In this document: positions 51,080 to 63,452 of the stretch, piece after piece
How the letters are laid out: each line of letters starts with the position of its first letter
Position numbering within the stretch: position 1 is the stretch's first letter
Assembly: GCA_035235625.1 (NCBI GenBank)
Contig: CP141143.1
Span: 44,067,178-44,131,177, forward strand
Direction of reading: 5' to 3'
From: Saururus chinensis
Lineage: Eukaryota; Streptophyta; Magnoliopsida; Piperales; Saururaceae
DNA length: 64,000 bases
Position numbers and translations under genes: made by a program
Notes under the pieces: model-generated
What the model saw: the letters and a program-made list of their open reading frames with translations, nothing else
What the model was told of the DNA's origin: nothing
Database searches by the model: none

Positions 51080-53955
51080 ATAAAGTAGAACACATTTGCA
51101 AAATGGAATTGTCAAACATTGCACGGTGAAGATACCAAGTAATGCCAACGTGATCTTTAAGCTAGTTGAAGTTGATAAGGGTAGAGCCCATGAGGGCGAC
51201 CCTCAACCCAAATTAACCTATGCTTATATAAGGAGGCTTAAAGACCCTAACCAAAACCTCCATGGCTTGGAGGAAGCAAGGAAGGCCCTAACTAAAACCA
51301 CTTACATTGTGCACGGATTTGTACCGACACTGTTGGTACGTTGTTTGGGTAGTTTGATTGAGGATTTAATGTAATATGCTGCCTATGATATTATGACATT
51401 TATTTAATGATTTGAACATGCAGGTTTGGGCTATGGAAAGGATTCCTCCGCTGGGAGACTTGTGTGCCAGACATGTACAGGATGTTTTTCCCATATTGCT
51501 GAATTGGGCTAACTATAAGAAGCCCAGTTATGATGTAATTGACAAAGCTATTTTTGGAGGGGAGAAGGTAATATATTATCATTTGTCTTCTTACTATGAC
51601 TTCAAATTTGTGAACCACATATATTTTGACTTATATTGAAAAATATTTTGGCTTTTAGGTGTTGGTTTTTAGGCCCTTAGAGTTGACCCAAGCTGAGTCT
51701 AATGAGGAGATTGTGCAATCAGCCAAAGGGCTAAAGATTTTTCTTAAGGGGGACTAGATAATTTTTTATAAATCTGAGGTTCCACTTGGTGGTGCCCTAC
51801 AAGTGGTAGAGGAAGATGTAGAAGTAGATATGGAGGAGGAAGCTCGTAGAGCTCTTGAAATAGTCGTTTCTTTTGTTGATGAGGAGCTGGGAGAGGGAAG
51901 TGGCCACCCAGATGCTGCAATGGGACAAAATGTGTAGAGCCAACTGGAATGGATGAAGGACACATTAGTCAAGCCTGTTGGCACAATTAACCTCATTCAG
52001 CTAAAGGTGGCTGCAGTCGACCATTTGGAGGCCAAGGTAAACAAATTGTCTTAGGATGTTTCAGCTTTGTTGTCAAGGCATTGGAGGTCAGTAGACCCAT
52101 TTGAGGTTAGATACAATATAATAAAGATTTTGACTTCTTACTACTGTTAATTTATATTATTCTTGTAATTCCACAATAATCATACTAATATTTACATTTA
52201 CAATAATGAATATTGACCAGGAAGGGATGGATGTTGGAGATGCTTGTGTTGATGAAGATAAATCCCAACAAAACCCCTTCAATGAATCTTACCGGCAGGT
52301 TAGGGTATATCTTGCCCCTATGTTATACAATTAAAAATGACATGCTTCAAACCTTGATATCTTAATTGTCCCACATTGTCCCTGTATTGTTATATTTTTA
52401 TTTACACTTCTACTCATACGTGCATGTCTATATAGGAAATCGTTGCAAACGAAGTTCACCCTGATGAGGGTGCAACTGGTGTGGACGTTGGGGAGGCAGG
52501 GGTTGACATTGGGAGTGATGCCTCAACAGTCAAAGAGGTTGTGCCCCCTAATGTCCATGGTAGGAAGAGGACTGCCAGCAAATATGTAAGGACCCCTTAT
52601 ACAACTCCAAGGAGAAGCAAGAGGAGAATGGTGAGGGGCTCAAATGTTGTTCAAGAGTAGGATACTTCTAGCGAGCCCTTAAATGACAACGATGTTCACT
52701 ACGAGGGAGAAGAAGATGGGCAGGCTAATATTGAAATGGCGAACCAAATACTTGATGAGATTGAAGATGGAGGAGATTCAGTTACTGCCATCCCACCTAC
52801 AGGACAAATTCCAGCCAGCCAAGAAGTCCACAAAAGGAAGATATGTGGACTCATTGCACTCTCAGAAATAGCCTTGCTGGAGTTGGCATGTTATAAACCC
52901 CATGCCCTAACAAAGCCTCCGGAAGGGTTGCAAAATCTGAGTTAGTGCATATAATAGTTTTAGGCTTGATACACATTTCATTTCATATTGATCAATTTTA
53001 TTTACAATAATATGTGTTCACATTCATAGCATTCATACTTGATCAGCTGCTTGGCAATTGGTGGAATCTAGCTGACATCAAAGTTTATAAGGTCCATTAT
53101 GAAGTCGCATAGGTGGCTTTGGGACAATATATGTGTGAATTTGAGTTGTATTATTAGTTGGTTATGTTGTACACAATTATAGTTATTCAATTTTTATAGA
53201 TATTTAATACTCTACTCATTCGGTGTTCGCTTACCCTGGTCTAGCATATTGATGCGTATGTGCTAGCATTGCAGAAGAGGACACTTGGTAACCCAACTAC
53301 TAAGCAAGCCTTCCACCTTGTCCATTTATGGTAAGGACTAATTTATTTTTAAATTTATATTTAACTGACAACTAGCAACTACTTGACTAGCGTCTATTTA
53401 TAATTCGACAGGAGCTTATGAGGATGGATGCATCTCCGATCCTCAGTCTATATGCATCGATGAAGGAAAAGGAAACAAATGTCTCCAAGGCCACCATTAT
53501 AGAAGCATGGCCAAAGTTTCCAACAAACATTGTGAAGTTGTTGAAGGTGAATAAAAAGACTTCTGGGAATATGACATCCACCACTTCTCTCTTCATGTAA
53601 ACGGTAACCATTGGACTCTCATTATTCTTGACTTGAGGAAGGATGTCATATATATAATGGACCCATATTACTCTGGCGTTGAGGTAGAGCAGTACTACAA
53701 GAAATTGGTGATATTCAGACTTGTTCTGCCCATAGTACTGTTGAAGTTGGGATATGAAGCAGTTGCTACCTTGCATCTCCCAGTGAGAGAGATAACTAGA
53801 CACCCACAACAAATCAATAATAATGATTGCGGTGTCTGAGTATGCATTTATATGTAGTACCTGTCGCATGGGTACCAGTTTAGCTTTATTGGGAAGGATG
53901 TGCACATCATGAGGCATAGGGTTATTTACCAAATTCTGCAAAATTCCATATAAAG
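51080..53955 (+). pseudogene. Ulp1-like (C48) cysteine protease gene of a MULE, decayed
   Basis: Multi-exon plus-strand gene. Exon ending 51335 (YIVHGFVPTLL) splices by gt/ag (intron 51336-51423) to VWAMERIPPLGDLCARHVQ; a second intron runs 51568-51658 and leads to VLVFRPLELTQAE. Later exons near 52220-52300, 52436-52655 (GRKRTASKYVRTPYTTPRRS) and 53245-53330 are less certain. The protease domain (53560-53955) has NGNHWTLIILDL (catalytic His), YIMDP (Asp) and QQINNNDCGV (Gln and Cys), the Ulp1/SENP arrangement. TAG at about 51755, TGA directly after DCGV and other stops show decay. The upstream domain resembles the one that precedes Ulp1 in plant transposon-encoded proteins. Family role: desumoylating protease; in MULEs its purpose is unknown. 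It is convergent with the transposase at 54960-58003. Confidence 0.8.
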
Positions 53956-54955
53956 GTGATATATTGTCAGTAGATGTGGCTTACCATTAGAAAACATTAA
54001 CTTTGTGGTGTTGGTCCTTGACTATATGATTTGATGTGTGTTTGACTGTTGGTTTATAGGAATAATTTAATGGGGAATATCAATTTTTTTAATGATGACT
54101 GAATGTTGAATATATTTGTGTTGTTCCTTGACTATATTATTTTAATGGTGTTTGTAAGTTTTTTTGATGATAGTGAATGATGAGAAATATGATGCAAATG
54201 TAGTTGCGGATTTTGAATGATGTTGGTCTGATAAGGACCAAATTTGTAGATTGTATTGGCTTGGGGTCATTGCTGTATTTGATGGTATGATAGGGTTTAA
54301 GATATTGTTCTTCATCCAACATTAATTATCTTATTGTTCCTCAGTGGTTACCTTTGGTTGAAATTTAGCATGTGCAGGAATGAATTATGTTGAGTAGTGA
54401 AAGATGTGTCATGGCTATTATGTTACAAATTTTGGTGTTGATCTAGTGCAAGCTAGAAAAACACTTGTTTTATCTTCTTATGTTATTTTATTCATTTGCA
54501 TAACACGTATGAATAGATGTCGAAGGGATTAATATGGATTGTTTAAGGGGGCTAGGAAGAGGTTTATTGGCCAACGAGTCTTGCTAGTGAAAACAACGTC
54601 TAGACCAAGTATGCCAAATTCAAGTTTTGTGCTGAATTTTATAATATGTTGAAGTAAAAATTACACATCAAACAAGGAGTGAAAAAACTAGAAAAACATA
54701 CAAAAGCCCTCATGCGATTCATAGACATCACTACAACAGAAACAAATGGAACAAACTAATTTGACATGAATCCTACTTCACATGTGCACCAAAACTAATT
54801 ACATATTGTGGTTCCATGCTGCTAGCCCCCATTAGCATCCACCTCAAATCTACTGGGAAAACATGGAATAATTAAATCCAAAGATAAATGATAATGTCAT
54901 AAAGTTGAAATAAATATTTGGTACATTATACAGAGAAGAATACATGACTACACTC
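53956..54955. other. Convergent intergenic region of the MULE
   Basis: AT-rich, between the 3' ends of the Ulp1-like gene and the transposase. No coding frame, repeat or terminal repeat recognised. Confidence 0.5.
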
Positions 54956-57900
54956 ATCTCTTGCGGCTTGAAGACATATACATGAAAACCACCACAGCTA
55001 TGAGCAACTTTGAATACACATACACCGCCACATCAATTTAAGGCTCAATTTAAGGCTCTTCACATCTTCAGGAGTCTCCCATCTTTTATGTTCAAGGACC
55101 GAATATACTCCCTTGCTATAGATTTGCCTATAAGTTTCCGTTGTGTAGAACGGGGAGCAATAGTCAACATAATTTAGTCTTCAGTGGCCACATGCCGCCA
55201 ATGCATGTTCACAAGGTAACTCCATTTGCTGAAACTTTCCACACATACAAGTCTTTACTAGAAGGTCAACCTGATCATCACCTCTTTCGGACCTAGTTAG
55301 GACCTCATGGACACTTATGGGATAACACATCATACCTCTAACTACTTCATTACACTTCTAAATCTTGCTTTCGGCATATTTAGTCAAGTAGCCCTTCCAA
55401 TTCCATGCCTCCAATCCACCCTTGTACCACATCTCTTGAGCCTTCAAACGGATGGGCTCAATGATCATAATGGGGAAGTGTCGCTGCTCCCTAATCATTC
55501 CATTGAAGACTTCACATGGGTTGGACGTGACAATGCTATACCTGGGCGATGGAAAGTAAGCACTAAACCACTTTGCCTTATCAATCTATGTTAACCATTT
55601 GTGGCCTTGGGGTTTTTCTCCTCAATGATAAATATTTCTTCCATATATGTCTCCACCCAAAATGCTTTTGCAACCTTGAAGAAGTTATTGTGCAAACCTC
55701 TATCTTTGAAATGTGCAAACATGTTTTGAGATATGTGAAATGCACAATATCCATGTGCGGCATATGGAAACATTTGAGCTACTTGTGATGTGATTGCACT
55801 ATGCGGATAAGAAATTATCACTAGGACGACAATATCCATGTGCGGCATACGTGATTGCTCTATGCCCTCCAAATGACCAAGCTGGGTTTCCAAATGTGCA
55901 AGGACCCAGCCCCATGCATCATTATTCTCTCCTCCGATTGCACAAACAATTGGGTATATATGGTTCTCACTATCAAAAGTAGATATCACGAACAAATTCC
56001 CTTTGTACCTTCCTTTCAAGAATGTGTCATCTATACATATAACCCTTCTCATGTACTTCTTGAAGTTCTCCATGGCTACTCTAAAGGAAACAAAACATCT
56101 CTCGAAGGTCATATCTATTGTGTCGTATTGGAGAGCAGTTGAGGTGCCCGGATTTGCCTTCTCCAAGTCATATAAGTAGGTAGCCAACTCGGCATATGAT
56201 AACTCATAGGATCTTTTTAACTTATTAAATGGCACAACCTTCAACCTATATGCCTTCGAATAATTTATCTTCACTCCATATTCCAAATTGACATCAACTT
56301 GAATATCCTTTGGAGTATAAGCAACACGTTGCCTAAGACGTTTCACAACTGAGTCAGCAATAATACCTGCTTTTGCTTGTTTGTGATCTCTTCTAAAGAT
56401 TAGTTTCCCACATGTATGAACATTGTTCATAGCCATCACATTGAAGATACTACAACTATTGGTTATCCCAGCATGTAACCTCCATGGACATCTCGACACA
56501 TTGCACACAACTATGAATCGAGATTTATTTGAATATAATACCTTGAACTCAAAGTTGTTGTGCATAGCATACTTGTGTACATGTAGCTTCATAGATTCCT
56601 TATCCCTAAACTCTTGGCCAAGTAGAACTACCTTCAGATCCTTGACATATTCAAACAAATCAACCTCCTCAGCCATGTTGTTCTCATCATTCACACACCT
56701 CCACATCTAAGCTTCTCAAGCATTATATTTATATTGATATTAGAATGAGGCAAATAATTATAAGTTAGGTGTAATCAGTTAACCGACAGCTTAAGATATG
56801 AAATGACCTTGGATGATATTTTGGTGACAAAGTTTTCCCAAAACAGCTACCTTTTGATGATGCTTTCCTCATCCCATTATCATCTACGTCATTTATGAGT
56901 GACATGGTGGCATTTGCTTTTGATGGACATTCATCATCCCTGCATTTAACACAACTAAGAAGTTACTATACATTATTAAATTTGCAAATACATAGATTTT
57001 CATGACATGAAGTCATACTTATTACCACTTTCTTTCAGCCATTTCATGGTTCGACACTTTAGTTAAATTCGGAGGCGGACCACTTCCAACTTCCATACGT
57101 ACGACAATCACATTTAATCCATTTCCATCCCCAATGTCATCATCTCCTCCTATAATGTAGACATCATCATCATAAGCATGCCATTCAAATTTATCCCATT
57201 TAATGTCTTCCTCCTGATGCTCTTGCCATCCATTGTAGACGACCTCTTCTTCATCAATGTTGTCCATTGTGTTGGGCACATGTTCTTCGTCATTATCTCC
57301 TCCTGCATCATTACCCTCCATTGTGTTGGCCACAATATCTTGAATTTTTTATATATTCACATCATCAACTTCAACCCTTGCAATGGAGATCTCTACTATT
57401 TCTTCATCCGAATCGGATTGCAAATATAAGTAAACAGGAGGAGTTTTCTTTGCCTCCAACTCCCCGGCCTCACGCAATAAGTCATTTACTTCTGCATCAT
57501 CACTCAAATCCACTATGCTCTTGTACAATATGTCCCCATCCACCATCACACTTGACAATGGCTCATTGCTTTTTTTTACCTCACTCACTCCTACTTCCTT
57601 CACTTTTACCTTCGGGTTAACTTCATCCCCATGACTACTGGGGACTTCCGCATCAACATTCGACATATTCGACTTGTTGATCATCTGCTTGGAGACATCA
57701 AATTTTGGATCACATTCATGGAAGACAGGTACATTTCTCACTTTTGTTGTTATCAATGGGAGACCATTGTCCCTGGTCTTAGCATAATGCAGAAAACAAT
57801 GGAGAGTCCTAGTATCATGTATTTCCATTGGAGGTAGGTCCATGGGGATGGTCAAAGGATATGTAAAACTCATTTTCAAATGAGTATTCCTTGCTACAAC

Positions 57901-58003
57901 ATCCTATTACTTCATGTACTATGGTCACCATTGATTCATATGACAATGAGCTTCTAACAAATATGAGATCAGACTTCCATCCCACTCTCCACCCCACACA
58001 CAT
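54956..58003 (-). pseudogene. MuDR-type MULE transposase, decayed, with introns
   Basis: Read downward from 58003. Exon 1 opens MCVGWRVGWKSDL and continues after a frameshift near 57875 with FTYPLTIPMDLPPMEIHD, a PB1-like N-terminal domain usual in MULE transposases, then an acidic linker with an in-frame TAA at 57349-57351. A small exon lies at 56808-56939 (tgcag before, gt after). The main exon (about 56708-54956) has the N-terminal zinc-binding fold (CPWRLHAGI), the DDE domain starting CIDDTFLKGRYKGN, and GYCAFHISQN. Where the family has the second Asp (SDR) this copy has ISYPHSAITS, so a catalytic residue is missing. A frameshift near 55600 precedes IDKAKW and a SWIM finger CMCGKF...LPCEHALAACGH (about 55190-55265). 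Cut-and-paste transposase; inactive now. A FAR1-like host gene is less likely given the flanking repeats and partner gene. Confidence 0.85.
55744..55849 (-). repeat. Short internal duplication in the transposase
   Basis: A 21-base exact match occurs at 55744-55764 and 55829-55849, both followed by a gtgattgc-ctatgc segment. The outer copy falls where the codons before the missing second catalytic Asp should be, so the duplication probably overwrote that part of the gene. Confidence 0.65.
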
Positions 58004-58059
58004 AACATAGGCTGCTCATCTGTATCCATCTCATCTGAACATGTTTAACACTCCCATTA

Positions 58060-58810
58060 GTCCATCCAAGAGGAAAACATTACATATACCTGAGATTTAC
58101 CTCATTTTGGCACTACCAGTTATTAGTTGAGCCTTATGTGTCAATGCTTTCGCCCTCCCTTTTTCCACCCTATATGTTAACATTCTTCACTTTGATAATA
58201 CAACCCATCCTTTACTTCCTTTCTTTCATTTCAACATGCTTCACACCCACCATAAAAGTGCTTCCATAAGTAAACATTATATGTACCTGAGAGTTACCTC
58301 ATTTCGGCATTACCAGTTATTAGTTGAGCCTTAAGAATCAAAGCTTTTGACATCCCTTAGTCCATAATGCATGTTGACATTCTTCACTTTGATAGTACAC
58401 CCCATCATTTTCTTCCTTTCTTTCATCTCAACATGCTTCACACCCACCATATAAGTGCTTCCATAAGTAAACATTACATGTACCTGAGAGTAACCTCATT
58501 TCGGAATTACCAGTTATCCGTTGCGCCTTATCAGTTAATGCTTTCATCCTCCCTTTTTTCACCCTATATATTGAAAATCTTCACTTTGATAGTACACCCC
58601 ACCCTTTGCTTCATTTCTTTCATCTTAACATGCCTCACACCCACCATATAAGTGCTTCCAAAAGTATACATTATATGTACCTGAGAGTTACCTCATTTCA
58701 GCACTACCAGATATCAGTGGAGCCTTATAAGTCAATGCTTTCACCATCCCTTAGTTCATCCAAGAGGAACATATTACATGTACCCAAGAGTTACCTCATT
58801 TCGGCACTAT
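58060..58810. repeat. 197-bp tandem repeat, about 3.7 units
   Basis: The landmark acctgag with ttacctcattt occurs at 58088, 58285, 58482 and 58679 (exactly 197 apart), then a partial unit at 58782. Located just outside the 5' end of the transposase gene, mirroring the 355-bp array on the other side of the MULE. Confidence 0.9.
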
Positions 58811-59560
58811 AACACCTCACCATTGTTCCAGTCCGGCCACCCTTGGGTAGAAACACGATGACCCATGTCTTGCCTCTATGAGATAGGGCACCATTCTGGA
58901 TGCACGATGAGATGAGGGAGAAGATGATGAAGGAGATGAGAGACGAGGAGATGAGGCCAGAGGAGAAGTGGGAGGCAGCTTGTCTGGGAATAACACTCAC
59001 TGAACCTCTCCACTTTACGGGGATAGTATGCCGGAGAAGATGAGGGCATTGGAGAAGAGGGAGGTAGCTTATCTAGGAAGAAACCATTGGGTTAGAAAAC
59101 ACTACGTTTTTCACCTGTGTTACGATGAATGGGCTATTTCGGTATTTCCAGTGTGCGTGTGGGCAACTCGAACGTGCCCAAGTCTAATTTTGCAAATTCA
59201 AGTTTCCTGGCCTAAATTTGTATTTTGGCTGATTGTGAGGTCTATTTATAAATTTTTTTTCATATGATCATTGTTAAGTAAAACTGTAATTCTTGATGGC
59301 CGATAAGTCATAACTCAGTTTCAAGCTCCTTTTACCACCAATTTTGTCCTACTGCCTCACTGGAAGTGTATACCAAGGTCGCATGCAATACCTGAACCAA
59401 CTTTCCTAAATTGAACAACTTTCCTTGGACGAGCAAACCAACTATAAACTGTAGATCCAAGTATGATAAGAAACTGACTTACCATATCTATAAATATAGA
59501 CAGCCCGGAATTAGAGAAAGCGATTTCCTAAATTGAAAACACCCACTTCACCAGTTGTTG
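58811..59560. other. No gene; purine-rich flank
   Basis: Contains gagaagatgagg-type sequence twice (about 58915-58985 and 59030-59075). The region may include the MULE end and the end of the gypsy LTR, but neither boundary can be placed by eye. Confidence 0.4.
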
Positions 59561-60188
59561 TATGAAGCCCGCCTTCGAGCAAAGATCCATTGCCAGGAAA
59601 AGTGCAACAGCGCCCACAAGGCCTCCCAGAAGGTTCAAGAGGAGGAAGAGTAGCTTTAGTGTTGAAGCAAAGTCGATGACGAGCATAATAGGAGATGGAG
59701 AGGGAAGCGGAAGAGCGGGGACATGTTGCTTGCTTTCACGGATGTGCCCTTTGGCAACCGACCGTGCGGCGCTTGTCGGCTAAATGCCCACCAACCAAGC
59801 CTTTGTTCGGGATGAATGGATTGCCTTGCATGGACACGTTGCACAAATCATTTGTGGGTGCTCATGCAAAGCAAAAAGGTAGGGGGAAGAAAGTGAGTCA
59901 CATTGCAAGGAAATGAATGAACACAAGCATGGAAAATGGATGCATTCACTATCAACATGTTTACAAGCAATGGGTGCAACAACACTATGACCAACAACAC
60001 AACTACTCACTCCCCCCTATATAGCATAAGTGATTTTTTGTATATAGCTGGAGTGGTAGCCAAAGTAGCTGTACGGGCATGGTGGCACCCTAAAACATAA
60101 ATAAAGGAAATACATGAAAATAAAGAAAAGTACTTGTAAGGAAAGCAAGAAGGAAGTTGGTGGGGTGTCCGGAGCATAGTCTGTGACA
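59561..60188 (-). repeat. Probable 3' LTR of the second chromovirus (inner boundary only)
   Basis: Minus strand GAGTGGGGGAGCA, a good polypurine tract, is followed at 60188 by TGTCACAGACTATG, a plausible LTR start about 12 bp past the end of the chromodomain reading frame. A TATA-like CTATATAG lies at 60017-60024. The outer end is uncertain, so the left coordinate is a guess, and the 5' LTR is not in the window. Confidence 0.5.
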
Positions 60189-60199
60189 TGCTCCCCCAC

Positions 60200-63100
60200 T
60201 CAATTCTGTCGACGTCCTCGTTGATGCTTCTCCTGGAGATAGGCTTTGACTTTATCAGCATGGTGGTTGAGGAGTTCTTCTTCTGGCTCCCAGCTGTGTG
60301 GAAGATCTTGCCATTTGGCGAGGAATTTGCGGATGCTCTCTTTGCTGCATTCAACTTTGCGATAAGTGATGATTTCGTCAATGGTGACTTTGGGATTGTC
60401 GCGTGCAAGTTGGTGTCTGGAGAGGTCCTTAGCATCTACATGGTATGGCTTCAGACAGCTGGCGTGGAAGACATGGTGGACCTGGATTGAGGGTGCTAAT
60501 TGCACTTTGTAAGATACCTTCCTGATCCGTTAGAGGATGGGTACGGGGCCTTCATACTTGTGAATGAGACCTTTGTGTAGCTGGCAAAAAAGCTTGAGTT
60601 GGGCAGGGTTGAGCTTGACGAGTACGAGATCCCCCACACTAAAGGTGGAAGGTTGGCGGCCTTGATCGACCCACTTCTTGGCGCGGGCAGCGGCTTTCTC
60701 AAGATAAGCACGAGCAATTTCAAAGGTTATGTTCCAGTCTTGGGTGAGGCAGAAGGTAGAGGGATTGTTGCCAGTGTAGCCCAGAGCTAATGTGTGGGGC
60801 GTGGCAGGCTGGAAACCTGTGGCCAAATTGAACGGGCTCTAGTTAGTGGCGGAGCTCTTTTATAAATTGTAGGAGAACTGAGCAACATCAAGGAGATTGA
60901 CCCAGTTCTTCTGGTTGGCATTAATGAAGTGGCGTAGATACTCTTCATGGAGAGCATTGACATGCTCTGTTTGGCCATCTGTTTGACGATGCATGCTCGA
61001 TGAAAAGCTTAACTTTGACCCAAGTAGTTTAAATAGTTCTGTCCAGAAGCGGCTTGTGAAACGTCCATCTCAATCACTCACAATGGTTTGGGGAACACCC
61101 CAATACTTAACAATATTCTTCAGAAAGAGGTGGGCAAATTCTTTAGCGGTGCAATGTTTGGGAGCTAGCATGAAAGTAGCATATTTAGAGAAACGGTCAA
61201 CGACCACCAAGATTGAACCGTATCTGCCAACTCTAGACAATGCCAAGATAAAGTCAAGAGAAACACTCTCCTAAGGTCCCTGTGGTACAAGTAGTGGTCC
61301 AAGGAGGCCCCGTGATTTGTCAAGTTGCACTTTGTCCTGTTGGCAAGTAAGGCATGTTCGAACATATGCCTCAACATCATCGCTCATGTGAGGCTAGAAG
61401 TACGCCTGCTCTAGAAGGGCTAATGTGCGATGGATGCCTGGATGGCAAGCCCAAGGAGTGTCATGACACACATGAAGAAGTTCTTTCTGCAAGTGGTATG
61501 CTTTTGGAACATAGATCCTTCATCCCTTGGTCATCAGTAGCCCATTGTCAAGCCAAAACTTACGAGTCTTGCCTTCTTTCACTTCCTAGAGGAGGGTGCA
61601 CACGAAGGGACCTTTCTCCATTGCTGTTTGAATGCGATGTTGTAGATCAGTCGAGCAAAAATTGATGCTAGCAAGATGAGGGGAAGCCAGTTCGGTCAAT
61701 TCGGCCTGTCGACTGAGGGCATCAGCAACAACATTGTTCCGCCCGGGTTTGTACTCCAGCATGTAGTCAAATTTGGCCAAAAAGTCTTGCTACTAAGCTT
61801 GTTTGGGAGATAACTTGGGCTGAGACTAGAAGTAACTAGTCTCAATGTTGTCAGTTTTGATGACAAAGCGAGAACCCAATAAGTAATGGCACCAGGTGTA
61901 CAGGCAATGGATAACAGCTGTCATCTCCTTCTCTTGTACTGTGTAGCGTCGCTATGTTTCGGTTAGTTTGCGACTTTCAAAGGCAACAAGATGGTTTTCT
62001 TGTGAGAGAACACCCCCGATGGCATAATCAAAGGCATCTGTTTGTACTTCAAATGGCTTGGAGTAGTCTGGGAGTCGAAGCACCGGTTAATGTGTGATCG
62101 ATGTCTTTAGTTCAGCTAAGGCTTTCTGGCAGTGTTCCAACCAACACCAAGGATGATCTTTCTTTAGCAAGTCCATTAATGGGGCAGCTTTTTGTGAATA
62201 CCCTTGGACAAAACGCCTGTAATAGTTGGAGAGACCCAAGAAAGCTCATAATTGTTTCACTTTGGTGGGCGCCGGTCAATCTTCAATTGCGCGAACCTTT
62301 TCTTGGTCCATTCAAACTTGTCCACCGCCAATATGATGTCCCAAAAAGAGAATTTCCTGTTGTGCAAAGGAGCACTTTTCTAGCTTGACGTATAGTTTGT
62401 TCGGGTAAAGGACCTTGAACACAGTTTGTAAGTGAGTAACATGTTCGGCAAGTCTATTGCTGTAGACCACAATGTCATCAAGGTAGACGACCACAAAGCG
62501 ATCAAGGAAGTCATAGAAAATATTGTTCATAAGTGTGCAGAAGGTGGTCGGTTCATTGGTGAGGCCAAAAGGCATGACCAAGAACTCGAATGCACTATAG
62601 CGGATAACACACGTAGTCTTGGCTTCGTCTCCATCGGCAATGCACACTTGATAGTAACTAGAACGGAGATCCAATTTAGAGAAGTACCAAGCACTACCAA
62701 GTTGGTTGAAAAGATCCGCGATGAGTGGGAGGGGGTATTTGTTCTTCACTATCAATTTGTTCAATGCCCGATAGTCGATGCAAAGGCGCAAGATCCCATC
62801 GTGCTTCTTTTGAAATAGAACCGGGGCGCCAAAGGAGGCTTTAGAGGAGCATATGAAGCCCGCATAAAGCAATTCATCAAGCTGTCCGCGCAATTCTGTA
62901 AGTTCAAGGGGCGCCATTTGGTAGTTGGCGCAGGCTGGTGGTTTTGCACTAGGCTCCAACTCGATTTAGTGGTCTATGGGTCGCCACAGAGGCAGACACT
63001 TTGGTAAGGCTTTGGGCATAACATCATCATAGTCATTTAAAACTGATTGAACTTCTGTCGGAAATAGTTGATCCCCCTGTGGTTGATTTTCCGTACGAAG

Positions 63101-63452
63101 AGCCACAAGGTATGTTGGATCACCTTTCTTCAACCCGTTGTCTAGTTGCAGTGCAGATAGGTGTGCAGTATCAGTCTTGCTCTTCTGAACAATCAGCACC
63201 ATGCAAGGATTTGTAGCTTTGAACATGCAAACGGACCCCAGATGTGGCATAGGGACAATGTTTGCTTTCTATAGGAATTCCATCCCAAGGATAACTTGGA
63301 AGTCATCCAAGGGGACGGCCATGAGATTTGTCATGCCGGATCACTTGCCAATCCGAATGGGAACATCTTTGGCCAACCCAGCGATAGGGCGAGCTTCAGA
63401 GTTCACCGCCTTCATTTGACTAGAATCTTTGATGAGCTTTAGCCTTATGTAT
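60200..63452 (-). pseudogene. Second chromovirus pol relic, 5' end missing
   Basis: One continuous minus-strand frame with many stops. From 63452: protease C-terminal part (DDFQVILGMEFL, about 63280), linker, RT (62900-62320, catalytic VVYLDDIVVYS), RNase H (62310-61800, FEVQTDAFDYAIGG), integrase (about 61700-60830, VVVDRFSKYATF, VSD then stop, DGQTEHVNALHEEYL), a GPY/F-type segment (KYEGPVPIL, about 60540) and a chromodomain (DEIITYRKVECSKE to WEPEEELLNH, about 60410-60230). gag and the protease active site are absent because the sequence is cut at 63453. RT and chromodomain differ clearly from the element at 26339-31776; they look closer to the Galadriel-type chromoviruses, a tentative assignment. 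Stops include 62966-62968 (TAA), and two close together near 61800. Confidence 0.85.

Noticed and set aside
59780-60010. Cys-rich minus-strand frame, possible small secreted protein
   Set aside because: It lies in the probable 3' LTR of the second chromovirus, downstream of its TATA-like site, with no convincing signal peptide.
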